From: Bacillus fungorum
GTDB taxonomy: Bacteria; Bacillota; Bacilli; Bacillales; Bacillaceae_G
Assembly (NCBI RefSeq): GCF_002746455.1
Contig: NZ_NWUW01000012.1
Coordinates: forward strand, 1-64,000
Direction of reading: 5' to 3'
DNA length: 64,000 nt
Part shown: piece by piece, positions 53,316-62,091 of the stretch
Layout of the letters: the number at the start of each line of letters is the position of its first letter
Numbering within the stretch: the stretch's first letter is position 1
Notes under the pieces: generated by a model
Databases searched by the model: none
The model's input: the letters and a program-made list of their open reading frames with translations, nothing else
What the model was told of the DNA's origin: nothing
Position numbers and translations under genes: made by a program

Positions 53316-54077
53316 ATGGGTAATGCAGCGATTTTTGTAAAAGGGATAAAAAAATCTTTTAAAGACAAAGAAGTCTTAAAGGGAGTGGATTTTGAGGTGC
53401 AGCGTGGCGAAATTTTCGCGCTGCTAGGATCAAATGGAGCGGGAAAGACGACAACGGTCAATATCCTTTCGACGCTAATGAAACAAGATGATGGTGAAGT
53501 AAGTATTTGCGGGTTTGATATTCAGCGTCAACCGGATCATGTTCGGCAAAGCATCAGTTTGACAGGACAGTTCGCAGCTTTAGACGGCATGCTTACTGGG
53601 AGGGAAAACTTGATAATGATTGCTAAGTTACGTGGTGTTTCTAGTCCCGTCCAAGTTGCTGACAATCTACTTGCAAGATTTAGCTTGACAGATGCAGCCA
53701 ACCAGAGGGCAGATCAGTATTCAGGCGGGATGAAACGCCGGCTTGATATCGCGATGAGTTTGATCGGGGCGCCAGCAGTTATTTTTCTTGACGAACCAAC
53801 GACTGGACTTGATCCGGAAGCACGGATCGAAGTGTGGGATACAGTCAAGGAACTTGCCGGCAGCGGCACAACGATCTTGCTCACGACTCAGTACTTGGAG
53901 GAAGCAGAACAACTGGCTGATCGTATTGCAATTTTGCATGGCGGAAAAATTATTACGACAGGTACTCTTACTGAACTGAAAGAGAGGTTCCCACCAGCGA
54001 AAGTGGAGTATATCGAGAAGCAGCCAACATTGGAAGAAATTTTCCTTGCGATTATCGGTAAAAAGGGGGAGATGTAA
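53316..54077 (+). CDS. ABC transporter ATP-binding protein (DrrA-like)
   Basis: This 253-residue ATPase has Walker A GSNGAGKTT (about 38-46), signature YSGGMKRRLDIAMS (about 137-150), Walker B VIFLDEPTTGLD, and the H-loop replaced by Gln in LLTTQYLEEAE, typical of DrrA-type drug exporters. It is somewhat short at the C-terminus. GGGGGAAAAAGT precedes the ATG. Codon use is richer in G/C (GGC, CTG, CGG) than in flanking genes, suggesting later acquisition. It pairs with the next gene. Confidence 0.88.
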   Translation: MGNAAIFVKGIKKSFKDKEVLKGVDFEVQRGEIFALLGSNGAGKTTTVNILSTLMKQDDGEVSICGFDIQRQPDHVRQSISLTGQFAALDGMLTGRENLIMIAKLRGVSSPVQVADNLLARFSLTDAANQRADQYSGGMKRRLDIAMSLIGAPAVIFLDEPTTGLDPEARIEVWDTVKELAGSGTTILLTTQYLEEAEQLADRIAILHGGKIITTGTLTELKERFPPAKVEYIEKQPTLEEIFLAIIGKKGEM

Positions 54078-54827
54078 ATGAAAAGCAAAACAGAGGTATT
54101 ACTAGGGCGCTTAATGCGTAATATTATGCGTAGTCCAGATACAATTATTACTGTAGCGATTACACCGATTATGATGATGCTATTGTTTGTTTACGTATTT
54201 GGCGGGGCAATAAAGACAGGAACGGATAACTACGTCAATTATTTATTGCCGGGAATTTTGCTAATGGCTATCGCATCCGGTGTGGCTTACACTTCTGTAC
54301 GATTATTTACGGATGTAAAGAGTGGGCTAATGGCACGTTTTATTACGATGCCTATTAAGCGCTCATCGATATTGTGGGCTCACGTTTTAACCTCTCTTGT
54401 TGCTAATGTGCTTACTATCGTGGTAGTTATTCTTGTTGCGCTCTTAATGGGCTTTCGTTCTAGTGCTAATATTCTAGATTGGCTTGCAGTAGCTGGAATA
54501 CTGGGGATGTTTACGTTAGCGCTAACATGGCTAGCTATCATTCCAGGGCTGACAGCGAAGTCTATGGAAGGGGCGACAGCATACTCGTACCCACTAGTTT
54601 TTCTTCCATTTATTAGTTCGGCCTTCGTCCCTACCGAAACAATGCCCAAAATCGTCCGTGCGTTTGCAGAGAATCAGCCTGTAACTTCAATCGTAAATGC
54701 AATTCGTGCCCTTTTATATGAAGGGACTGTTGGCAAAGATATATGGATTGCGCTCATTTGGTGTGTAGGCATCATGATCATCTCTTACTTTTTCGCTAGT
54801 AAAGCATTTAAACGTCAGTTAGGGTAA
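54078..54827 (+). CDS. ABC-2 type permease (DrrB-like)
   Basis: This 249-residue permease has six membrane segments of the ABC-2/DrrB family: 'RSPDTIITVAITPIMMMLLF' near the start and VFLPFISSAFVPTETMPKIV near 175 then 'FAENQPVTSIVNAIRALLYE' (the ABC-2 signature). It forms the channel for the ATPase encoded just before it; the ATG follows the upstream TAA directly, with AAAGGGGGAGATG as ribosome site. Probably exports a hydrophobic antibiotic-like compound, the identity being unknown. Confidence 0.88.
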   Translation: MKSKTEVLLGRLMRNIMRSPDTIITVAITPIMMMLLFVYVFGGAIKTGTDNYVNYLLPGILLMAIASGVAYTSVRLFTDVKSGLMARFITMPIKRSSILWAHVLTSLVANVLTIVVVILVALLMGFRSSANILDWLAVAGILGMFTLALTWLAIIPGLTAKSMEGATAYSYPLVFLPFISSAFVPTETMPKIVRAFAENQPVTSIVNAIRALLYEGTVGKDIWIALIWCVGIMIISYFFASKAFKRQLG

Positions 54828-54865
54828 GTACCGAGTTCACTAAACCTTCAGGAATAATATATATA

Positions 54866-54906
54866 TTAAGAAAAGCACGGAAGATTTTCCGTGCTTTTCT
54901 TATTTG
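54866..54906. terminator. Terminator after ABC exporter
   Basis: AAGAAAAGCACGGAA pairs with TTCCGTGCTTTTCTT around GATT, followed by ATTTG. Confidence 0.87.
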
Positions 54907-54983
54907 TTGCGCACTCATGGTAGAAAATATGGGCAACCGGTAACGAATTAAACTCAATATTTTGAGGTTTAACGGATCGCTGC

Positions 54984-55946
54984 TTACGAAGAATATAAAC
55001 ATAACCGCTCTTGTAAATCGTTTAATACTCCTTCAGGCATTTCCACAATTTCAATATCCTTCCCTAGGAAAAGCAGCCAATTTGTAATCTCTGTCACTTC
55101 ATCGGAATTGTGAACATTGATAAATGTTTTTAAAATAGCTGTAGATTGATAAGGGTTTGTATAAGATATTGAAACTTTGAAAGGGTGGTATTTTTTGAAC
55201 TGAGCAATCGCTTTTGGTCCTAATTCAAGTACTAGATTAATTATTTCGTCCTTTTTACTGAGTTTTTCTAAAATTTTTTTCTTACTTACCCTTTTTTTCG
55301 TCGTGTACGGTTCAATATTGATGAGGTCATCGACAGGAAAAATTAGCTTCTTTTCTTCTTTTAAGTCAAACCCTTCAATGATCCAATGGCTTTTTTCTTG
55401 ATAAAGGTGTAGTAGATAAATTGGATAAGACTTGATTTCCTCTTCTTCTTTGACAGTAATCAATAAATGTCTATCCAAAAGAAGAATTTGGATGAGTTTT
55501 TCTAACATAGGGTGGGGGAGGTCAGAAAGCTCAAGTAGGTCGGGATTATGAGGGTTAGTCCCTTCAAAAAGCAAGAGTTGATTTAAAAGAACAAGGTCAT
55601 CTTGCTGGGTTTCTGAGATGAGTCCTAGTAGTTTTTCGGCTAAAGATTGACGACTTTTTAAATAGGGAAGTTGTTGATTTCTTGTGGCCATAAAGGCAAT
55701 AAAAAGAGCTTTGACTTCGTTATCAGTAAAGCGAACAACGGGCAGGATAGAGTTATGCATGACGAAATATCCACCAGTTCGCCCAACTTCAGCGACAAGT
55801 GGCATGCCCATAGCTTCAATTTCTCTAATGTCTCTAATAGCTGTCGATCGTGATATGTTAAATTCTCGTATGATTTCAGTAATTGTAAAGTGGGAGCGAT
55901 TGTTGATATAACGCATAATTGTATTAATCCGTTCAACTTTTTTCAT
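54984..55946 (-). CDS. HTH/WYL domain transcriptional regulator (YobV/YafY-like)
   Basis: This 320-residue protein has a DeoR/HTH_11 winged helix at 1-60 (ITEIIREFNISRSTAIRDIR) and a WYL-type ligand domain from about 140 (HWIIEGFDLKEEKKLIFPVD). WYL regulators sense small ligands or nucleic acids. The ATG follows TAGGAGACTCC. It is divergent from a GyrI-like gene, the same pairing as yobV and yobU in B. subtilis, suggesting that it controls that gene. Confidence 0.85.
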   Translation of the reverse strand: MKKVERINTIMRYINNRSHFTITEIIREFNISRSTAIRDIREIEAMGMPLVAEVGRTGGYFVMHNSILPVVRFTDNEVKALFIAFMATRNQQLPYLKSRQSLAEKLLGLISETQQDDLVLLNQLLLFEGTNPHNPDLLELSDLPHPMLEKLIQILLLDRHLLITVKEEEEIKSYPIYLLHLYQEKSHWIIEGFDLKEEKKLIFPVDDLINIEPYTTKKRVSKKKILEKLSKKDEIINLVLELGPKAIAQFKKYHPFKVSISYTNPYQSTAILKTFINVHNSDEVTEITNWLLFLGKDIEIVEMPEGVLNDLQERLCLYSS

Positions 55947-56055
55947 TGGAGTCTCCTAAACAGTATCATTTTTTGACATGATTTAAAGATATTATAAACT
56001 CATCAGATGAAAAGATAAATCATTTGATTCATTAAAAAAAAGGAAGGTTTTGAAT

Positions 56056-56535
56056 ATGAAAAATTATACGATAGAAGAAAAAGATAGCTTTATTGTGTTA
56101 GGCATTGGAACTGAAATTAAGAGCGAATACACAGACTTTGCTGGAATAAATAAAGAAAAGGAAGACTTTTGGTCGGCTGTTAAAGAAGATGGAAGGCTGG
56201 ATACTTTAAAAGCTTTAGCTACAAACGAATACATTTTTTCTGTGAGCGAAGCGGTGAATAACAAGATGATGTATTATGCTGGTGTCATGACAGAAGCACA
56301 AATAGAAGAAGAGTCTAGAGTGATCCAGTTTCCGAGGGGAGAATACTTAATAGTGAAAGGGGAAGATAAAACGGCTGAAGAGCTAAGTAATAAGCTTACG
56401 GGCATCGCCTTCAGTCAAGCTTTACCAGATGCAAAAGATTTTGCCTATGTGGGTGGGCCGAATACAACGGTTGAGATGGGACAAAGAAATGGTTTAGTGT
56501 TTGGTGAAATGTGGATTCCAGTTGTTAGGAAGTAA
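56056..56535 (+). CDS. GyrI-like/AraC effector-binding domain protein (YobU-like)
   Basis: This 159-residue stand-alone GyrI-like small-molecule-binding protein shows FIVLGIGTEI near the start, PRGEYLIVKGEDKTAEEL near 95 and GQRNGLVFGEMWIPVVRK at the end. Such proteins bind or hydrolyse hydrophobic ligands or act as effectors. ATG 56056 lies 8 nt after AGGAAGG; a TTG six nt earlier is unlikely. The divergent WYL regulator gene is 110 bp away. Confidence 0.82.
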   Translation: MKNYTIEEKDSFIVLGIGTEIKSEYTDFAGINKEKEDFWSAVKEDGRLDTLKALATNEYIFSVSEAVNNKMMYYAGVMTEAQIEEESRVIQFPRGEYLIVKGEDKTAEELSNKLTGIAFSQALPDAKDFAYVGGPNTTVEMGQRNGLVFGEMWIPVVRK

Positions 56536-56826
56536 AGTGATAAAAGGTGCGAATATGGAAAATAGAGGCTAACAATCTTGGATTTTACTGAAAGGCAAAA
56601 ATGTTGAAGTTTAAGGCTAAATCTAGCTATGAAGACATGTTGTTAAACAATCATATGATAATAGGGAGTGGGGGATTCACTCCTTTTATCACGACAATTA
56701 GGGGTACCGCCAGCATTTCGGAAACAGACAACGCTAAGCAAAAAATAAAATGAGCTGTCCATATTTGTCATATTTTATAGCGAGACTTATTCTTTATAAA
56801 ATTTGATAGATAGGGAGGATATAAAT

Positions 56827-57813
56827 ATGTCTCAAGCAAATTTACCAAATATTACGCCCGATATTACATTATCTAGAACAGAATCACTAGATTTAATCAT
56901 TGCATCGATTGCATTAGAGGAATTGGCACTTGCACATATTATTAATGCAGAAGCAGAAAAAATTCAATATGTGTTAGGAACACTTCCAGGGTTATCACCA
57001 GCAGCAACAATCAGTAATGTACTAGCAGTGAATGAAAGTGTAAATTGTATGTTGCAAACTGCAACACAACAACAAATGTATTTACAAAATAAGTTAAAAG
57101 AGGTATTGAAAGCTCCTTCATTAACAGGACCTACGGGACCAGCTGGGGGACCAACCGGTCCAACTGGCTCAACTGGTGCCACTGGAGTAACAGGACCTAC
57201 TGGTGTGTGTGCTACTTGTCCTACGGGAGCTACGGGAGCAACTGGTCCAAGTGGAGCTACAGGAGCTACAGGAGCTACGGGAGCAACTGGTCCAAGTGGA
57301 GCTACAGGAGCTACGGGAGCAACTGGTCCAAGTGGGGCTACAGGAGCTACAGGAGCAACTGGTCCAAGTGGGGCTACAGGAGCTACCGGTCCATTAATTA
57401 CAGCTAATAATGCTAGCATAAGTAATATTGGTATGGTTGTAACTGTTGCTAGCGGCGCAAATGTCCCTTTAATTAGTAACGATGTTATTAATGGAACAGC
57501 GATTACACATACTCCAGGTTCTACAGATATCATGTTAGCACCAAATCAGACTTATTATATTTCTTATCAAGCTGATGTTTCAGTGGGAAGTGGAAGTGGA
57601 CAGTTAGCTTTTGATTTAAATGGAACTTTAGTACCAGGATCGGCAAGTGGTTTCGCAGCATTAGGTAATTTATTTCCAGTCTCTCAAGTATCAGTATCTG
57701 CAGGTGCAGTAATAAATACAGGAGCAGGACCGAATGTACTAACACTAAATAACCTTTCTCCCGATACTAAAACTGTAAATGGAGCTACTGTTCAGATAGT
57801 AAAACTGGCATAA
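56827..57813 (+). CDS. Collagen-like spore-surface protein
   Basis: This 328-residue protein has three parts: a helical N-module (1-96) with [20 protein letters not shown], a collagen-like Gly-x-y region (101-189, mostly GPT, GAT, GPS), and a beta-rich C-domain (190-328) with [12 protein letters not shown], of the BclA/C1q-like type. Cys128 and Cys131 interrupt the triplets ([10 protein letters not shown]). It lacks the known BclA exosporium leader. ATG 56827 follows AGGGAGGATATAA. CATATTTTA at 56769-56777 resembles a SigK -10 box, but no clear -35 is seen. It probably trimerises on the spore surface. Confidence 0.8.
   Translation: MSQANLPNITPDITLSRTESLDLIIASIALEELALAHIINAEAEKIQYVLGTLPGLSPAATISNVLAVNESVNCMLQTATQQQMYLQNKLKEVLKAPSLTGPTGPAGGPTGPTGSTGATGVTGPTGVCATCPTGATGATGPSGATGATGATGATGPSGATGATGATGPSGATGATGATGPSGATGATGPLITANNASISNIGMVVTVASGANVPLISNDVINGTAITHTPGSTDIMLAPNQTYYISYQADVSVGSGSGQLAFDLNGTLVPGSASGFAALGNLFPVSQVSVSAGAVINTGAGPNVLTLNNLSPDTKTVNGATVQIVKLA
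57244..57390 (+). repeat. Tandem repeats in the collagen region
   Basis: GGTCCAAGTGG recurs at 57244, 57289, 57325 and 57361, giving units of 45, 36 and 36 bp that encode [13 protein letters not shown] triplets. The number of units probably varies between strains. Confidence 0.85.
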
Positions 57814-57895
57814 CAAATTTTGATAGATTGAAGTGTAATATGAGTAGAATGATGAAAATAATAAGGGTACCACTCACATTTTAACGAAAATATAT

Positions 57896-57948
57896 GCTTA
57901 GAATATAAAAAACGTTATTTTTTATATTCTAAGCGTTTTTTATAATCA
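57896..57948 (+). terminator. Terminator after collagen-like gene
   Basis: CTTAGAATATAAAAAA pairs with TTTTTTATATTCTAAG around CGTTA, followed by CGTTTTTTATA. Confidence 0.8.
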
Positions 57949-58182
57949 TTTATAAACGTTTATTAATACCTAATATTTTTACAAACGTCCTAGAGTGTAA
58001 AAATGTTAAAATGTGCGCGCTACCTCTTAAAAAAAATCAATTGTTTGTTCAGGTGTTAAACTAATTGTATATATTAAATGATTTATATTTTTTGTAAAAT
58101 TATGTTAAATACTTAAGTTTATGATATTAGTCAACGGTAAGCGGAACAAAGTGAGCATTAAGGAGTTGATTAATTTCACAAT

Positions 58183-58228
58183 CCCCCCATCTCCTCATTT
58201 TCTGAGGTGGTGGGGGTGTTTTTTTGAT
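58183..58228 (+). terminator. Hairpin with long T-run before paralogue
   Basis: CCCCCCATCTCCTCA pairs with TGAGGTGGTGGGGG (with mismatches), followed by TGTTTTTTTG. It lies about 90 bp before the paralogue, with no gene ending nearby. The remainder of 57949-58318 shows nothing recognised. Confidence 0.7.
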
Positions 58229-58318
58229 TTTGAAAAAATACAGGCTTTCCGGACAGGCTCAAAATTCTTTCCAAGCTCGTATGATGTATAGATTTTGAAA
58301 AAAGAAAGGAAGATGAAT

Positions 58319-58633
58319 ATGTCTCAAGCGAATATCCCTAATATTACTCCAACTATTTCAATTACCCCAGGACAATCTATTTCTTTGATTGTAGCTTCTA
58401 TTGCGATGGAGGAATTAGCATTAGCGCATATTATTAATAGTGAAGCGGAAAAAACTCAATTTATATTAGGAACACTAGATACGGGTGTTACTCCTCCACC
58501 AGTGACATTGTCAAATTTGTTAACAGTAAATAATAGTGTAAAACAAACACTACAAACAGTTGTAAAGCAAGAAATGCTTTTACAATTTAAATTAGAAAAT
58601 GTATTAGATTTGGTTGGTATTACACCTCTATAA
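58319..58633 (+). CDS. Short paralogue of the collagen-protein N-module
   Basis: The 104 residues align along almost their full length with residues 1-99 of the collagen-like protein 500 bp upstream: both start MSQAN-PNITP and share the block [10 protein letters not shown] then EAEK at identical positions (31-44). It has no collagen repeats or C-domain. The ATG at 58319 follows AAAGGAAG. It may assemble with, or anchor, the longer protein on the spore. The function of the module is unknown. Confidence 0.75.
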   Translation: MSQANIPNITPTISITPGQSISLIVASIAMEELALAHIINSEAEKTQFILGTLDTGVTPPPVTLSNLLTVNNSVKQTLQTVVKQEMLLQFKLENVLDLVGITPL

Positions 58634-58651
58634 GTTTCAAAGGTAAAATTT

Positions 58652-58695
58652 TAAACATATTTGTCCATTCATATTATTCTAGACAAATATGTTTA
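58652..58695. repeat. Perfect 14-bp inverted repeat after paralogue
   Basis: TAAACATATTTGTC (58652-58665) and its exact complement at 58682-58695, with a 16-nt loop. It may end the paralogue's transcript, though no T-run follows. Confidence 0.6.
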
Positions 58696-59008
58696 AATAT
58701 ACAATTACAAAGTACAACAAAAAAGCCACTTGTACTATAAGTAAGGTGTTTAATCTACAATTATAGTTGAGGGGCTTTTTTGTTGTTATACAATTAATCC
58801 AAAGTGTCTAGACTTAAAGAAATATACCTACACGATATTGTAGTTACTTTTATGAAAGCTAACACTCACACGCAAAAATAAGGAAACCCCAAAGATTAAC
58901 CATTCATAATAAATAGTTTAAAGAAGAGTAGAGAAGAACTTATTGTATAGTGTGAAATTTATGTATGTTGTATACATATTTTGTTAACATAACGTCTCAT
59001 TATCAGTA
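58696..59008. other. Intergenic stretch, weak hairpin only
   Basis: It holds AAAAAAGCCACTTG...GGGGCTTTTTTG (about 58728-58791), a possible weak terminator, and otherwise no frame or repeat that I recognise. Confidence 0.4.
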
Positions 59009-59018
59009 GCAAGGGTAA

Positions 59019-59060
59019 GGTGGAATCCTTGCTCACATAAGGAATCCACTTTTTTCTCTT
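59019..59060 (+). terminator. Orphan hairpin with T-run
   Basis: GGTGGAATCCTT pairs with AAGGAATCCACT around GCTCACAT, followed by TTTTTCTCTTTT. No plus-strand gene ends just before it. The following 59061-59232 holds nothing recognised. Confidence 0.75.
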
Positions 59061-59232
59061 TTTATCAGTCTATACATTCCTATCATGGTGTGGTTTTTCG
59101 TGTTTTAGCTTGTTACTGGATTAGCTGAAAAACTGTATAAAATTCTGCATGCTCTTAGCGTGGGAGGGCGAAGTGCTGGCGGTCCCCCTTTAATTACTTT
59201 TAGATTCGGTATTACATGTTACCTCTCTGTCT

Positions 59233-59595
59233 TTATTCCTGCGCGACCTTCAACACTTTAATTAACTCTACGAGCTCAAGGAATACTTCAATCCCCTCGT
59301 TCAATTTATGATTGTCTTCGCCACCAACTAGCTTCAGAGCCATTTCTTTACGATTCAATATACCCTTGGGTTTGTTATAGTCATAATCAGTTTTATAAAA
59401 GTACATAGGATCATCTATTTCAAAAAAATCACTTAGCTTCTTTATATGCTCTTCGATGTTACTCTTGCCATTCAACATATTATAAAAAGCATTTTTACCG
59501 ATTCCCGCTCTTTCCATTACCCATGAATTCTTTAATTCTCTAGATTCAATGAATACTCTTATATTTTTACCTACAATTTTATTAATATAACTCAT
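59233..59595 (-). CDS. Helix-turn-helix (XRE-like) protein
   Basis: This 120-residue protein has an N-terminal Cro/C1-type fold: VGKNIRVFIESRELKNSWVM, then RAGIGKNAFYNMLNGKSNIE (recognition helix) and HIKKLSDFFEIDDPMYF. The C-terminal half is acidic and helical and may dimerise. CGGAGGACCAATTAA precedes the ATG. It lies next to a Tn554-type remnant and could be part of, or a passenger on, that element. Target unknown. Confidence 0.7.
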   Translation of the reverse strand: MSYINKIVGKNIRVFIESRELKNSWVMERAGIGKNAFYNMLNGKSNIEEHIKKLSDFFEIDDPMYFYKTDYDYNKPKGILNRKEMALKLVGGEDNHKLNEGIEVFLELVELIKVLKVAQE

Positions 59596-59797
59596 TTAAT
59601 TGGTCCTCCGGTATACATCATTAACCATGTAAATCACTTATTATTTTGAAGCTATTTTAGCTCTAATTCATGTTTCTTTATGCAATACATTAATTATATT
59701 TGTAGTTCATTATTTTTTAAATAGTAAACTAAATACAACCTTTGTTTACTGTTTTATTATGTGGGTACAACGACAAATTATTGTTTTAATTCAATTT

Positions 59798-60280
59798 TTA
59801 TCCCTCGTATGTCTCAAATAACTTTTCCAAATACTCTAGATTTCCTTCTGCGATATATTGCTCAGCTTCTATCAAACGCGTTGCTAATTCAGCCTTTGTT
59901 AAACGCATATACTGTTTGTACACATTCTTTAAATTTCTGTCCGGCTTTAATTGCTCGAACTTATGAAAAGTATGTTTTTCATTTTCTCGATAGGGAAGAT
60001 GCTTTTCTAGCTCTTTTTGTTTTTTCTTATAGCTCTTACTCTTTTCTTTATAATACGCATAGAGTTTTTCATAATTTCTAATAGTGTTAAAATGAATCCC
60101 TTTACCTTGTTCATCAAGTTCTTTTGTCTTTTTAGATACATTGTGCAAGGTAACTTTTTTGCCCTCCGAAAGTAGGGCGTCTATTGCTTTTTTACCTAGT
60201 TCGAAGGAGTTAACCCTTCTTTTTTCGTAATCACGCTCTAGACCATTTTTATGGTTTTCTATGGATAAGTCTTGGCTCAT
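59798..60280 (-). CDS. tnpC: Tn554-type transposition protein TnpC (DUF6262-like)
   Basis: This 160-residue basic, helical protein has KKAIDALLSEGKKVTLHNVS near 30 and a long Lys/Glu coil, matching the TnpC/DUF6262 partners of Tn554-family transposases, which affect orientation and frequency of transposition. Its start overlaps the end of the TnpB remnant by 32 nt, as in intact elements. With tnpA and most of tnpB gone, it cannot work here. It appears intact. Confidence 0.75.
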   Translation of the reverse strand: MSQDLSIENHKNGLERDYEKRRVNSFELGKKAIDALLSEGKKVTLHNVSKKTKELDEQGKGIHFNTIRNYEKLYAYYKEKSKSYKKKQKELEKHLPYRENEKHTFHKFEQLKPDRNLKNVYKQYMRLTKAELATRLIEAEQYIAEGNLEYLEKLFETYEG

Positions 60281-60535
60281 TTTTCTTATCTCTCCTATAC
60301 TCCTCGATTAATGCTATTTCTTTTAATTCATCTTTCGCATCATGTATCGTTTTTTTCATTTTCAAAACTTCCAGTTTGTAACCTCTTTCCTCATGATACT
60401 CCTTCGATTTTTCTGCCCAATCAAGATATTCAAGTAATTCATGTTTTTGTTCTGGTTCAGGTATTTTAGTAGCGCATCCTACACATGCAAGTCTTGTTGG
60501 ACAAATCTTGTTAGTAACACATGTACCCCCAACGG
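60249..60535 (-). pseudogene. tnpB: Tn554-type TnpB tyrosine recombinase, C-terminal remnant
   Basis: About 95 codons remain: the zinc-finger-like GGTCVTNKICPTRLACVGCA, then EPEQKHELLEYLDWAEKSKE and EEYRRDKKNEPRLIHRKP up to TAA at 60249-60251. This is the end of TnpB of Tn554-family transposons, normally about 600 residues or more. The catalytic tyrosine-recombinase domain is missing; upstream the frame meets a stop near 60559. The element is therefore dead. Confidence 0.8.
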
Positions 60536-60808
60536 TTTTACTAAAAGGAAATTACTGTAAGGTGGTGGCTTATGGCAAGCGTCTTGACAGGGCTTGCTGT
60601 ACGTCTTGCTTTTGAACGTCGACAGTAGGAGTATCTAAAAAATTTGAAAATCTTTTTTATGTTACGGGAATTTTATTTTGTATTGCTTGATAGCACTATA
60701 AAACCTAAAGCAATAATAGTTTATCTTCAGCTCCTATAATATAACTTAATAAATTTCAATATATATTCTGTATAACAGATATTTATCTTATAAAATAAGG
60801 GGGATATT

Positions 60809-61570
60809 ATGACTGAGACAAACAAATCTTCAGGAGTCAATTTGAAAAAAGATGTGAAATTTTCTATTATAATTCCTGCACATAATGAAGAAAAGTACAT
60901 TAAAAAATGTTTAGATTCAATTGCAAAGGCATCAGAGGCATATAAAGAGCAAACGGAAGTTATAGTTGTTTTAAATCGTTGCACAGATAAAACAGAGGAA
61001 ATAGCAAAATCTTATAATTGTATTACATTAAAAAATAATGATAAAAACTTATCTAAAATCCGAAATGCAGGGGCAAAAATAGCTAGTGGAGAAATAATCA
61101 TTACTATAGACGCTGATACTATAATGACAGAGTCTATGTTGTCTAATGTGGATAAATATTTAGCTTCAGGTAAATACATTGGTGGTGGGGTGAATGGGAA
61201 GTTTGAAAGAATATCTTTAGGAATATTCTTTTCTGCAATGCTAATTATAATCCCCTTACTTTTTAAGTATGGAGCTATATCTGTAGGGATTTTTTGGTGC
61301 TATAAAAAAGATTTCATGGTAATTAACGGGTTTAATGAAAACATGCTGATGGCAGAAGATGCAGATTTTGCTAAACGGTTAAAAGAATGGGGAAAGCAAA
61401 ATAATAAGAAATTCGGTACCATTAAAAATGGAATGATAACTTCATGCAGAAGATTTGATACATATGGAGACTGGGCCTTATTTAAAAATCCAAAAGTAAT
61501 ATTAGCTTATCTAAAAGGAAATGATAGAAAATATGCAGATAAGACATATTATGATAATCAAGAAAGGTAA
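60809..61570 (+). CDS. Glycosyltransferase family 2 protein
   Basis: This 253-residue protein has the GT-A fold: FSIIIPAHNEEKYIKKCLDS (about 17-36), VIVVLNRCTDKTEEIA, GEIIITIDADTIM (the DxD metal/nucleotide-sugar motif, about 99-108) and MLMAEDADFAKRLKEWG (the catalytic ED-D region). One hydrophobic segment (FFSAMLIIIPLLF) suggests membrane contact. AAGGGGG precedes the ATG. It stands alone; no polysaccharide cluster is near, so the acceptor is unknown. Confidence 0.85.
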   Translation: MTETNKSSGVNLKKDVKFSIIIPAHNEEKYIKKCLDSIAKASEAYKEQTEVIVVLNRCTDKTEEIAKSYNCITLKNNDKNLSKIRNAGAKIASGEIIITIDADTIMTESMLSNVDKYLASGKYIGGGVNGKFERISLGIFFSAMLIIIPLLFKYGAISVGIFWCYKKDFMVINGFNENMLMAEDADFAKRLKEWGKQNNKKFGTIKNGMITSCRRFDTYGDWALFKNPKVILAYLKGNDRKYADKTYYDNQER

Positions 61571-61744
61571 CGTTGGAGAAAATCGGCAGAAAATAGTGAG
61601 AATAGCTGATTTTCTTATATATAATGAGAGCACAACTTAATTTAATAGATACTACAAAAAAACCATCAATTTGATTAGCCCTTTTTCAAATTAATGGTTT
61701 TTATTTTTGAAATAAATATCTATTTTTTATAAAAAATATTTTTT

Positions 61745-61774
61745 GACCCCCATAAAACTTTGTATTCCTCCGAA
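61745..61774 (+). promoter_or_regulatory. Candidate SigI-type promoter upstream of sigI
   Basis: ACCCCC (61746-61751) preceded by an AT-rich tract and CGAA (61771-61774) resemble the -35 and -10 elements described for SigI promoters of B. subtilis. The spacing of 19 bp seems long. It lies about 380 bp before sigI with a relic between. Confidence 0.4.
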
Positions 61775-61856
61775 TATGTATAGCGAAGAAAAATGATTAT
61801 GAAAGAATGTTGAAGTGTTAATAAAATTACTAGATTAAGTGGGGCATCTGAAATAA

Positions 61857-62079
61857 AAGGATGAAATTACCAATTATATTGAGGAGAGTTATTCAAGGAT
61901 TGCAGATAAAATAGAAAAAGAATAAGCAAAACGAGCGGTAGAAAATAAGAAAGTAGATAAAAATACAAACTTAACTTTAGTGCCGAGAGAAAAGGGAAAT
62001 CATTAAGAAAACGTTGGAAAAAGTTAGACTCGAAAAATATAACTAACAGCAAGAAGACAAGACCAAAGAAAAGTACTAA
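61857..62079 (+). pseudogene. Heavily mutated C-terminal relic
   Basis: Read across two in-frame stops (TAA after IADKIEKE, and TAA after KVRLEKYN) and one frameshift near 62005, it gives DEITNYIEESYSRIADKIEK, AKRAVENKKVDKNTNLTLVP, REKGNH and KKTLEKVRLEK, ending at TAA 62077-62079. The charged, helical composition is protein-like, and it is followed directly by a terminator. I cannot name the family. No start is visible. Confidence 0.45.
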
Positions 62080-62091
62080 CAAAATGTGGTT

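Noticed and set aside
53721..53939. Minus-strand frame opposite the ABC ATPase
   Set aside because: The plus strand carries all ABC motifs; this frame arises from the higher G/C content.
57244..57390. Spaced direct repeats as a CRISPR array
   Set aside because: The units are contiguous coding repeats in frame with the collagen gene, without unique spacers.
57203..57407. Plus-strand frames rich in Leu/Gln or Tyr/Ser within the collagen repeat
   Set aside because: They are out-of-frame readings of the same repeat.
56964..57533. Long minus-strand frame opposite the collagen repeats (Pro/Val/Ala-rich)
   Set aside because: It is the mirror of the Gly-x-y codons on the other strand, with no ribosome site; repeats of this type always give open antisense frames.
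60272..60469. 65-codon plus-strand frame
   Set aside because: It is antisense to the TnpB remnant, whose cysteine motif proves the minus-strand reading.
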